DNA of 64,000 nt from contig NZ_BPLK01000002.1 of assembly GCF_019656215.1 (NCBI RefSeq), positions 1-64,000 on the forward strand, read 5' to 3'. Under the pieces are notes generated by a model that was given only the letters and a program-made list of their open reading frames with translations, had not been told where the DNA came from and ran no database searches. Shown here piece after piece: positions 1 to 9,600 of this stretch (position 1 is its first letter; every line of letters begins with the position of its first letter). The position numbers and the translations under genes are program-made. This DNA is from Apilactobacillus zhangqiuensis. Its GTDB lineage: Bacteria; Bacillota; Bacilli; Lactobacillales; Lactobacillaceae.

Positions 1-140
1 ATCACAAACAGAAACATCATCTAGCTCCAAAGATTCAGAACAATCAGCTAGCTCTAGTTCTGCATCACAAACAGAAACATCATCTAGCTCCAAAGATTCA
101 GAACAATCAGCTAGCTCTAGTTCTGCATCACAAACAGAAA
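1..140 (+). repeat. 63-base tandem repeat coding a Ser-rich linker
   Basis: Two copies of a 63-base unit, identical apart from the window edge, start at 1 and 64, and a third begins at 127 and diverges. Each encodes 21 residues rich in Ser, Thr, Glu and Gln. The array probably continues upstream of the window and forms the N-terminal linker of the first glucansucrase. Confidence 0.85.
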
Positions 141-3100
141 GCTCACAAGCTAGTAATACTAACCAATCATCAAACTCGAGCGTTAGTTCATCACAAGCAA
201 GCAATTCAAACCAATCATCAAATGCAAGTGATAGTTCATCACAATCATCATTTGCATCTGTGTCTTTAAGTGTGCAATTAGCTTCAAATGCTTCAGACAG
301 TTTGAAAGCACACACAAAGCAAATTGATGGAAAAACATACTTCTATGATTCTAACAATAATCAAGTGAAGTCCGCGTTGATTGAAGACAATGACACATAT
401 TATTATTTTGACCCAAATGGTTATTTAACTACATTCAATTCAAAATTCTCAGATGGATCAATTAATTCATCAGATAAGTTATCTATTTATACACCGGATG
501 GTAAATCAATCACAAATATTGACGGTTTTTTAACTGCTAATTCATGGTACCGTCCTAAACAAATTCAAGTTAGCGACACACAATGGCGAGACTCTACTAA
601 CGCAGATTTTAGACCTTTATTAAGTGTGTGGTGGCCTAATAAGACTGTGGAAATTAACTACTTAAATTACATGAGTAAAAACGGCTTAGTTAGTGGTCAA
701 TTTGACAGTAACAGCAGTGCTAACGATATTAACCAAGCAGCTGCCACTGTTAGATTAAGTATCGAAAATAAAATTAAAGCTGATAACGGTAATTTAGACG
801 AAATTAAATCTTTATTTACCACTTTTGTAAATTCTCAAGATGAATGGAACATCAATAGTGAAGACTATAATTCCGGCGATAGTTTACAAGGTGGAGCCCT
901 TCTTTACGGAAATAACAACGAAACCAAAGATGCAAATTCAAATTATAGATTGCTTAACAGAAATCCAACTCAACAAAGCGGAAAAGTTGATTATACCCAT
1001 ACATCAGATCCGGGATTTGAATTTTTATTAGCTAATGACGTGGATAACTCTAATCCAGTAGTACAAGCAGAAACATTGAACTGGTTGCACTACTTAATGA
1101 ACTTCGGTTCAATTGTTAATAATGATAGTTCAGCAAACTTTGATGGTTTTCGTGTTGATGCCGTTGATAACATGGATGCTGACGTTTTAAATATTATTAG
1201 TCAATACTTCAGGGATGCATATAAGATTAATGCCAATGACGTTAATTCAGATAACCATCTTTCTATTCTAGAAGACTGGAGTGGAAACGATCCATACTAT
1301 CAAAAGGATCATGGAACTAACCAAATGACCATTGATAGTGGTTACCTAAACTCATTACGTTCAATTTTAATGTACAATCCTGCAGTGAGATCTGATATGT
1401 CTACTATTATTAATGCGGGTGTTGTAAACAGACAAGATGACAATACAAGCAACGAAGCAATTCCAAATTATGAAATTGTTAGAGCCCATGATGCGGGTGT
1501 TCAAGACATAATTTCACAAATTATCATTGATAATATCGATCCACATGCATCAGCTTCCAACCCCACATGGGAACAAATGAGAGAAGCATTTAAGATTTAC
1601 GATGCAGATGAAAATAGTACCGTTAAAAAATACACACAATACAATATTCCAGCAGCGTATGCGCTAACTTTAACCAATAAAGATACAACTCCTAGAGTTT
1701 ACTACGGTGATATGTATACTGATGGTGGCCAATTTATGGCACAAAAGACACCATACTACGATTCAATTGCTGAAATGCTTAAATCAAGGGTTAAGTATGT
1801 TTCTGGTGGACAACATATGGAAGCAGTTAAAGTAAACAATGGTGAAGACACCATTCTTACATCTGTTAGATATGGTAAGGGTGCACAAAATGCAGATGAT
1901 TTAGGAGATAGTCTAACTAGAACATCTGGAATCGCTGTTGTTGAAAGTAACAATCCTACCTTGACTCTTTCTGCTAAGGACAAGGTTGTTATTCACATGG
2001 GTGCAGCTCATAAGAATCAAGAATATCGTCAATTATTAACAGCTACTGATTCTGGTATTGCAACTTTTGATAGTGATAGTTACAACGGCTACGTTGTTGC
2101 TCGTACTGATGACAATGGTGACCTAACATTAGATGGAAGCATCATCAAAGGATATGCCAGCCTTCAAGTATCTGGATACTTATCAATGTGGGTACCGCTA
2201 GGAGCCGCAGATAACCAAGATATTAGAACTGCACCAAGCTCAACACCAACTACAGACGGACAAGCTATTCATTCTAACGATGCATCAGATTCAAATGTTA
2301 TTTTAGAAGCTTTTTCTAACTTCCAAGATTTTCCACAAACAACTGATCAATATGAAAATGTTGTTATTCAAAAGAATGCTGAAGACTTTAAGAATCTTGG
2401 ATTTACTTACTTAGAATTGCCACCTCAATATCGATCAACAACTGATGGTTCATTTATTGATTCTGTTGTTCAAAACGGTTATTCATTTAACGATAGATAT
2501 GATTTAGGATTTGGAACACCAACCAAATACGGTACAGCTGAACAATTGATGGATGCAATTAAGGCATTACATGCTCAAGGTATTAAAGTTCTTGCAGATA
2601 TCGTTCCTGATCAAATTTACTCATTGCCAAATCAACAAATTGTAAATGCTACTAGAACAAATGCATATGGTGATCCAGATGCTAATTCAAATCTTATTAA
2701 TAGTTTGTATGATGCATTCAGTAAGGGTTCAGGAACCGACTATCAATATAAGTATGGTGGAGAATTCCTAGAAGAATTACAAAAACTATATCCTGATTTA
2801 TTTACCACTAAACAAATTTCAACAGGACAAACAATCGATGCTTCTAAGAAATTAAAGGTATGGACTGCTGAATATTTAAATGGTTCCAATATTCAAGGAC
2901 GTGGAGCTGGATATGTATTAAGTAGTACACCAAATTCAAACTACTTCACTGTTGTGGATGATGGCAATACAAACATCAAGAGTTCTAACCTACCAAACGA
3001 ACTGTTAGGCAATAACGTTGAATATGGTTTGAAGTTTATTGATGGTAAGGGCAAATATGTTTCAACCAGTGGTTACATTGCTAAAAACACTTTTATTCAA

Positions 3101-6100
3101 GATGACAATGGTAATTGGTACTACGTGGATAATGATGGTGATTTCGCTACTTCTCCACAAGTTATTAATGGAAACAAGTATTTCTTCTTATCAAATGGTA
3201 TTAACTTAAGAGATTTCGTTGCTGTTAATAATGATGGAACAATGAACTATTATCAAAATAATGGATATATGGCTCAAACTTCAGCATATTACTTCAGTAA
3301 GAATATAAACCAAATGCTACATGTTAACGATAAGGGTACATTGGACACTGGTATTGTTGATATTCACGGTAATACTCAATATTTTGACGAAAATGGATAT
3401 CAAATTAAGGGTGAAATTGTTAACTTTAACGGCACTAGCATGTACTTTGATGATGGATCTGGAAACCTAGTTACTGACAGATTTATTTCTTACGATAACG
3501 GATGGTACTACGCTGATTCAGATGGTGCTTTAGTAAAGGGATTACAACGTGTAAGACATGAGAACCTATACTTTGATAACAATGGTAAGCAAATTAAGGG
3601 TGCAGTAGTTACATTGAATGGTCATAAGATGTACTTTGATGAAAATAGTGGTGAACTATCTCAAAGTAAGTTCGTATTGTTCGATGGAAACGTATATTAC
3701 GCTGACGATAATGGCTATCTTGTTAGTGGTTACCAAAACATCAATGGTAAGAACTTATACTTTAACTCTGATGGAGTACAAGTGAAGGATCAATTTATTA
3801 ATGTTTCCGGCGAAAAGGTTTACTTTAATGGTAAAGATGGTTCTGAAGTTATGAACGACTTCATTATTCATGATGGCAAAGAATACTATGCTGACAACCA
3901 AGGTCATCTTGTAACTGGATATCAATTAATTGATGACCAACATATGTATTTCAATGAAGATGGCTCACAAATTAAGGATGTCATTGTTAACTTAAACGGC
4001 AAGTTAATGTACTTCGATAAAGATACAGGTGCTCAAGCTACCAGCCGTTTTGTTTTATATAACGGAAACGTATTTTATGCCAATGCAGATGGTGATTTAG
4101 TAACTGGATATCAAGAAATTGGTAATCATTATCTATACTTCAATTCTGATGGAACCCAAGTGAAGGGTCAATTTATCACAATTGGTAATCAAGAAAAGTA
4201 CTTTAATGAATCAGATGGGTATCAAGTCACAAATAATTTCGTATTTAATGATGGCAATATATACTATCTAAATGCTGAAGGGCTTAAAGTAACTGGATAC
4301 CAACAAATCGATGGTCAAGATATGTACTTTGACGATAATGGTGTTCAAGAAAAAGGTAAGTTTGTAAATATAAACGGTAAAAAACTATATCTAGATGGTC
4401 AATCAGGTGCAGTTGTAAGCGATAGATTCATTATTAACGATGGTAATGTATATTACGCTGGGGATGATGGACAACTTGTCAAAGGTGTTCAACATATCAA
4501 TGATCATCAAGTGTTATTTGATGAAAATGGTGTCCAAGAAAAAGGTAAATATGTATTTAATGATGATGGAACTATCTCATACTACACTGCTGAAGACGGA
4601 TATTTAGCTACATCTGATGTTAACTTCGATGGTAATATCATTCACTTTAACTCTAATGGTCAAATGAATATGCCACAATACTTCGTAACCATAAATGGAA
4701 AAACTTATCATTTAGATGGTAATAACAAGACAACAAAAGGTCTAATTGATATCAATGGTGATAAATACTTCTTTGGTGATGACGGGGTAATGAAGCAAAA
4801 CCAAGATATCGAAGTTAATGGTATTAATTACCATGCTGGAAATGATGGTATATTGACTACCACAGATAATACTAATCCTGGATCATCAGCTGCAAATAAA
4901 ACTCAAAGCAGTGCAGCAAGTCATGAAGCCCAAAGTAGTTCAAGTGCACAAAGTAGCTCAGCAAGTCATGAAACTCAAAGCAGTTCCATTGCACAAAGCA
5001 GTGCAGTAAGCCATCAAGCACAATCCAGCTCCAGTGCACAAAGTAGCTCAGTGAGTCATGAAGCACAAAGCAGTTCAAGTGCACAAAGCAGTGCAGTAAG
5101 CCATGAAGCACAATCAAGTTCAAGTGCTGAAAGTAGCTCAGCAAGTCATGAAACTCAAAGCAGTTCAAGCGCACAAAGTAGCTCAGCGAGTCATGAAGAA
5201 CAAAGTAGTTCAAGTGCACAAAGTAGCTCAGTGAGTCATGAAGCACAAAGCAGTTCAAGTGCTCAAAGCAGCTCAGTAAGCCACGAAGCACAATCAAGTT
5301 TAAGTGCTGAAAGTAGCTCAGCAAGTCATGAAACTCAAAGCAGTTCAAGCGCACAAAGCAGTGCATCAAGCCATGAAGCACAAAGCAGTTCAAGTGCACA
5401 AAGTAGTTCAGCAAGTCATGAATCAGAAAGCAGTTCAAGTGCACAAAGTAGTTCAGCAAGTCATGAAGTACAAAGTAGCTCCAGCGCACAAAGCATTTCA
5501 TCAAGTCATGAAGTACAAAGTAGCTCCAGTGCTCCAAGCATTTCATCAAGTCATGAAGTACAAAGTAGCTCCAGTGCTCCAAGCAGTGCATCAAGCCACG
5601 AAGAACAAAGTAGTTCAAGCGCCCAAAGCATTGCATCAAGTCACGAAGAACAAACAAGTTCAAGTGCACAAAGTAGTGCATCAAGTCATGAAGTGCAATC
5701 CAGCTCAAGTACTCACACTAGTGAACCAAGCAATAACGAACAAGCTAAGACAAACTCAAATGAATCAAAGCCATCTCAATCTAATGTAAATGTTAATAAT
5801 GATAGAGAATTGAGTAATAGAGAGTTTACAAATGATAATCAAGGTTCCAACGATTATAGAGGGGACAATCAATCAAATACTCTTTCAAGAACTGAGACGC
5901 GTGAAAACCAAAAGATTCAAAGTAAGATGTTGACCACTAAGAGTTTGAAACAGGTTAATAAATTAGCTTCTTCCCAAGACAAACTAGTGAAGAAAGAGTT
6001 GAAACAATTAAATAAACTCAAAGCTGAACTTAAGAAACACAGTTCCAAGAAGCTGAAAAAAGAGTACAGCGCTTTGTTAGAAAAATATAAATCTAATAAG

Positions 6101-6400
6101 AATTACTACTTAGCTCTTGTTGCTGAACAAAATACTGTTGAGAAATATTTAAAGAGTTCCAAGAACCTTAAAAAAGATCAAAAGGCATTGCATAGTGTAA
6201 AGAAAAAGCTAGCTAAGGATAAGAAAAAATTAAAACATCATAGAAGTAAAAAGTTGAAACGAGCTTACGCAAAAGACATGAAGGATGAAAAGAAACTTAA
6301 TAAAGTCATCAAAAAGTGTAAGGATGACGAAGCTAAGTTTAAGAAGTCCATTGTTAACAACTTTAAGAAAGTTTCATCAATGAAAAATAAGAAAAAATAA
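2..6400 (+). CDS. Secreted GH70 glucansucrase, 5' end cut by window edge
   Basis: The frame is open from base 2, so the true start and signal peptide lie upstream; a GTG at 260 is only the first possible internal start. Numbering from it, the GH70 order II-III-IV-I is present: nucleophile D300 in FRVDAVDN, acid/base E338 in SILEDW, transition-state stabiliser D411 in VRAHDAGVQ, and motif I near D780 (ADIVPDQIY). GH70 enzymes transfer glucose from sucrose to make alpha-glucans or branches. The catalytic part is followed by about seven YG/GW binding repeats of roughly 63 residues (3.37-4.56 kb), a Ser-rich 15-residue tandem repeat, and a lysine-rich coiled coil. There is no LPXTG motif. The AGV triplet after RAHD resembles the KGV of branching sucrases rather than the SEV of dextransucrases, so a branching role is possible. 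The family call is firm; linkage specificity is inference. Confidence 0.93.
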   Translation, partial: SQTETSSSSKDSEQSASSSSASQTETSSSSKDSEQSASSSSASQTESSQASNTNQSSNSSVSSSQASNSNQSSNASDSSSQSSFASVSLSVQLASNASDSLKAHTKQIDGKTYFYDSNNNQVKSALIEDNDTYYYFDPNGYLTTFNSKFSDGSINSSDKLSIYTPDGKSITNIDGFLTANSWYRPKQIQVSDTQWRDSTNADFRPLLSVWWPNKTVEINYLNYMSKNGLVSGQFDSNSSANDINQAAATVRLSIENKIKADNGNLDEIKSLFTTFVNSQDEWNINSEDYNSGDSLQGGALLYGNNNETKDANSNYRLLNRNPTQQSGKVDYTHTSDPGFEFLLANDVDNSNPVVQAETLNWLHYLMNFGSIVNNDSSANFDGFRVDAVDNMDADVLNIISQYFRDAYKINANDVNSDNHLSILEDWSGNDPYYQKDHGTNQMTIDSGYLNSLRSILMYNPAVRSDMSTIINAGVVNRQDDNTSNEAIPNYEIVRAHDAGVQDIISQIIIDNIDPHASASNPTWEQMREAFKIYDADENSTVKKYTQYNIPAAYALTLTNKDTTPRVYYGDMYTDGGQFMAQKTPYYDSIAEMLKSRVKYVSGGQHMEAVKVNNGEDTILTSVRYGKGAQNADDLGDSLTRTSGIAVVESNNPTLTLSAKDKVVIHMGAAHKNQEYRQLLTATDSGIATFDSDSYNGYVVARTDDNGDLTLDGSIIKGYASLQVSGYLSMWVPLGAADNQDIRTAPSSTPTTDGQAIHSNDASDSNVILEAFSNFQDFPQTTDQYENVVIQKNAEDFKNLGFTYLELPPQYRSTTDGSFIDSVVQNGYSFNDRYDLGFGTPTKYGTAEQLMDAIKALHAQGIKVLADIVPDQIYSLPNQQIVNATRTNAYGDPDANSNLINSLYDAFSKGSGTDYQYKYGGEFLEELQKLYPDLFTTKQISTGQTIDASKKLKVWTAEYLNGSNIQGRGAGYVLSSTPNSNYFTVVDDGNTNIKSSNLPNELLGNNVEYGLKFIDGKGKYVSTSGYIAKNTFIQDDNGNWYYVDNDGDFATSPQVINGNKYFFLSNGINLRDFVAVNNDGTMNYYQNNGYMAQTSAYYFSKNINQMLHVNDKGTLDTGIVDIHGNTQYFDENGYQIKGEIVNFNGTSMYFDDGSGNLVTDRFISYDNGWYYADSDGALVKGLQRVRHENLYFDNNGKQIKGAVVTLNGHKMYFDENSGELSQSKFVLFDGNVYYADDNGYLVSGYQNINGKNLYFNSDGVQVKDQFINVSGEKVYFNGKDGSEVMNDFIIHDGKEYYADNQGHLVTGYQLIDDQHMYFNEDGSQIKDVIVNLNGKLMYFDKDTGAQATSRFVLYNGNVFYANADGDLVTGYQEIGNHYLYFNSDGTQVKGQFITIGNQEKYFNESDGYQVTNNFVFNDGNIYYLNAEGLKVTGYQQIDGQDMYFDDNGVQEKGKFVNINGKKLYLDGQSGAVVSDRFIINDGNVYYAGDDGQLVKGVQHINDHQVLFDENGVQEKGKYVFNDDGTISYYTAEDGYLATSDVNFDGNIIHFNSNGQMNMPQYFVTINGKTYHLDGNNKTTKGLIDINGDKYFFGDDGVMKQNQDIEVNGINYHAGNDGILTTTDNTNPGSSAANKTQSSAASHEAQSSSSAQSSSASHETQSSSIAQSSAVSHQAQSSSSAQSSSVSHEAQSSSSAQSSAVSHEAQSSSSAESSSASHETQSSSSAQSSSASHEEQSSSSAQSSSVSHEAQSSSSAQSSSVSHEAQSSLSAESSSASHETQSSSSAQSSASSHEAQSSSSAQSSSASHESESSSSAQSSSASHEVQSSSSAQSISSSHEVQSSSSAPSISSSHEVQSSSSAPSSASSHEEQSSSSAQSIASSHEEQTSSSAQSSASSHEVQSSSSTHTSEPSNNEQAKTNSNESKPSQSNVNVNNDRELSNREFTNDNQGSNDYRGDNQSNTLSRTETRENQKIQSKMLTTKSLKQVNKLASSQDKLVKKELKQLNKLKAELKKHSSKKLKKEYSALLEKYKSNKNYYLALVAEQNTVEKYLKSSKNLKKDQKALHSVKKKLAKDKKKLKHHRSKKLKRAYAKDMKDEKKLNKVIKKCKDDEAKFKKSIVNNFKKVSSMKNKKK
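3370..4560 (+). repeat. YG/GW glucan- or wall-binding repeats
   Basis: About seven units of roughly 63 residues repeat the pattern YF-D-x-NG-x-Q-x-KG, then a YFD turn, then a YYA-D turn. This is the usual C-terminal glucan-binding layout of GH70 enzymes. The units are diverged at DNA level. Confidence 0.8.
4890..5720 (+). repeat. 45-base tandem repeat, 18 Ser-rich units
   Basis: Eighteen copies of a 15-residue unit of the form SSSSAQSSSxSHExQ are counted from the SHE/SHQ motif. Variation is mostly at the residues before and after SH. The block links the binding repeats to the basic C-terminal tail. Long open frames on the opposite strand and in another frame here are by-products of the repeat. 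Confidence 0.92.
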
Positions 6401-6407
6401 TGACGTT

Positions 6408-6440
6408 AAAAAAGAATACCCTTTTAGGTATTCTTTTTTT
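6408..6440 (+). terminator. Intrinsic terminator after first glucansucrase
   Basis: A perfect 10-base-pair stem (AAAGAATACC with GGTATTCTTT) and a 6-base loop are followed by a T-run, directly after the stop codon. Confidence 0.9.
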
Positions 6441-6576
6441 GTTAAATTTTTATTTCAGAAACTTTAAAATTTTGTAATTTAAAAGTCTTGTATGCGTAAT
6501 CTAAAGATAAAATTATAACAATATTATTTCAATTAGTTTAAAATATTATTTTTCTTAAAATTATATTAAAATAACC

Positions 6577-6604
6577 TTATTTTTCTAAAGAAATTTGATA
6601 TAAT
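6577..6604 (+). promoter_or_regulatory. Probable promoter of second glucansucrase
   Basis: A perfect TATAAT at 6599-6604 lies 29 bases before the GGAGG ribosome site. The -35 is weak (TTATTT at 6577-6582, 16-base spacer). The flanks are very AT-rich. Confidence 0.45.
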
Positions 6605-6643
6605 TTTAACAGTTGTACATCGAAATTTATTTGGAGGGTAATT

Positions 6644-9600
6644 ATGAATTTCAGTAATAATGATAAAAAATTACATTACAAAATGTATAAAGCTGGAAAA
6701 CAATGGATAACTGCCGGTATCATCACTGGTGCGATGGCAATTACATTTGTTAGCTTTAATAGTAGTAATTTGTCTGCAAAAGCTGCAACAACTGGTACAG
6801 ACACATTAGTTAAGAATAATGAAGATAAAAGTGTAAAGTCTGATTCTTCTGATAAGTTGTCATCATCTGCTTCATCATCTGCTTCTAGCAGAGAGACAAG
6901 CAGTAGTGTATCTTCATTATCTAGTGCAGGTTCATCTTCAGCGATGTCTAATGGATCATCAGCAGCACCTTCATCAGCTTCAAGCGTGAATTCGCAAGCT
7001 GTAACTGTTGCGGGTGCAAAAGAAGCTAGTGCTGCACAAAGTGTTAATCCACAACTAGCATCAGATGCTTCAGATGATTTCAAATCACATACTAAATACA
7101 TTGATGGTAAGACTTATTACTACAACGATAATACAGAAGTTAAGTCACAAGTTATTGTTGATAACGGTTCTTCATATTACTTCGGCCCAGATGGTGTTTT
7201 AACAAACACTACTAATAATTTTGCATCTGGAACAATTGCTGCATCAGATAAGACAGCAATTTATTCATCAGATGATAAAAACATTACTAATGTAAATGGT
7301 TTTATTACAGCAGATTCATGGTACCGTCCAAAACAAATCCAAGTTAGTGACAGTCAGTGGAGAGACTCTACTGCCAACGATTTTAGACCGCTATTAAGTG
7401 TATGGTGGCCATCACAAAAAGTAGAAATTGATTACTTAAACTATATGAGCAAACAAGGATTAGTATCCGGTAAATTTAGCTCAAAAAATACATCTGCTCA
7501 ATTAAATCAAGCAGCTGCCACCGTGAGATTGAACATTGAAAAAAACATTCAAGCAAACAATGGACAAACAGATAAAATTAAAACTATTTTCACTAACTTT
7601 GTAAATTCCCAATCTCAATGGAATGTTTCCAGTGAAAACTATGATTTAAATGATGGATTCCAAGGTGGATCATTAATTTACGGTAACAATGCACAAACAC
7701 CAAATGCTAACTCAGATTACCGTTTAATCAATAGAAACCCATCTCAACAAAATGGAATCTTAAACTACAACAAGACCAGTTACATAGGTTATGAATTCTT
7801 ATTAGCAAACGACGTTGATAATTCAAATCCAGTTGTTCAAGCTGAAACACTTAACTGGCTACACTACATGATGAACTTCGGTACCATCACTCAAAACGAT
7901 AAGGATGCTAACTTTGATGGTATCCGTGTCGATGCCGTTGATAACATGGATGCAGATGTTTTAAATATCATTGCAGATTACTACAAGGATGCTTATGGCA
8001 TTAACAAGAATGATAAGAATGCAAACGATCATTTATCAATCCTAGAAGATTGGAGTGCAAACGATCCTCAATATCTAAAGGATAACGGATCTAACCAAAT
8101 GACCATCGATGGTGGTTTTAAGGATGCACTAGCTAATGTATTATCTAATAATCCTAAGAAACGTTCTGACATCGCCAAGTTAATTACCGCTGGTGTTGTT
8201 AACAGAAGAAAAGATAGTACTTACAACACAGCTATTCCTAACTACTCAATCGTCAGAGCCCATGATGCCGGTGTTCAAACTGTTATTGCTAAAATTATTC
8301 AAGATAAGATTAATCCAACTGCCAATGGATTAAACCCAACTTGGAATGAAATTAACAAGGCATTTAAGATTTACAATGCCGATGAAAAGAGTACTAACAA
8401 GAAATATACTCAATACAACATTCCAGCAGCCTACGCATTGATGTTGACCAACAAGGATACAACACCACGTGTATACTACGGTGATTTGTACACCGATAAT
8501 GGTCAATTTATGGCAACTAAGACTCCATACTACAACTCAATTAGCGCAATGCTTAAAGGAAGAGTTAAGTATGTGGCCGGTGGTCAAGCAATGAAGACCT
8601 TTGCAGTAAATAAGGGTAAGAATAAGGTATTAGTATCAGTTCGTTTTGGTAAGGGTGCTAACACCGTTACTTCAAAGGGAACTAAGCAAACTAGAAAATC
8701 TGGTATTGCTGTTATTGAAAGTAACAATCCAAAACTTAAGTTAGGTAAGAGGGATAAAGTAGTTATCTACATGGGTGCTGCTCACAAGAACCAAGCATAC
8801 AGACCATTGGTTAATACCACTAAGAAGGGTATTACTACCTATGCTACTGACAAGGGTGCCAAGAAGAGTGTTATTTACACCGATTCAAAGGGTCGCTTAA
8901 TTCTTACTGGTTCAGCAATTAAGGGATACTCCAATCCACAAGTTTCTGGATACCTATCAATGTGGGTACCAGTTGGAGCATCTGCAAAACAAGATGTAAG
9001 AACTGCACCAAGTACTAAGGTAACTAAGGATGGTAAGTCATACCACTCAAACGCTGCTTTAGATTCAAACGTTATCTTTGAAGCATTCTCTAACTTCCAA
9101 AGCATGCCAACTAAACAATCACAATACTCAAACGTAGTGATTGCAAAGAATGCTAAGTTATTTAGTGGCCTAGGATTTACCAACATTGAATTACCACCAC
9201 AATACCGTTCAACAAACGATGGAACATTCTTGGACTCAACTGTTCAAAATGGTTACTCATTCAATGATAGATATGACCTAGGATTTAACACACCAACTAA
9301 GTACGGTACTGCAGAACAATTGACTACAGCAATCAAGGCATTACATGCTCAAAACCTAAAGGTATTGATGGACTTTGTGCCAGATCAACTATATATGTTG
9401 CCAAAACAACAAGTTGTTTCAGCAACTCGTGTAAACCAATTAGGTGTTCTTAGCGATAAGACCAACTTGATTAACATGCTATATGATTCATACAGTCAAG
9501 GTTCAGGGGCTGACTACCAAGCTAAGTACGGTGGTGAATTCTTAAGTCAACTACAAAAGATGTACCCAGACTTGTTTACAACAAAACAAGTATCAACAGG

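Noticed and set aside
4872-5708. Long minus-strand frame and a plus-strand frame at 5304-5789
   Set aside because: Both mirror the 45-base Ser repeat; their products are repetitive, lack ribosome sites, and overlap a well-supported GH70 gene.
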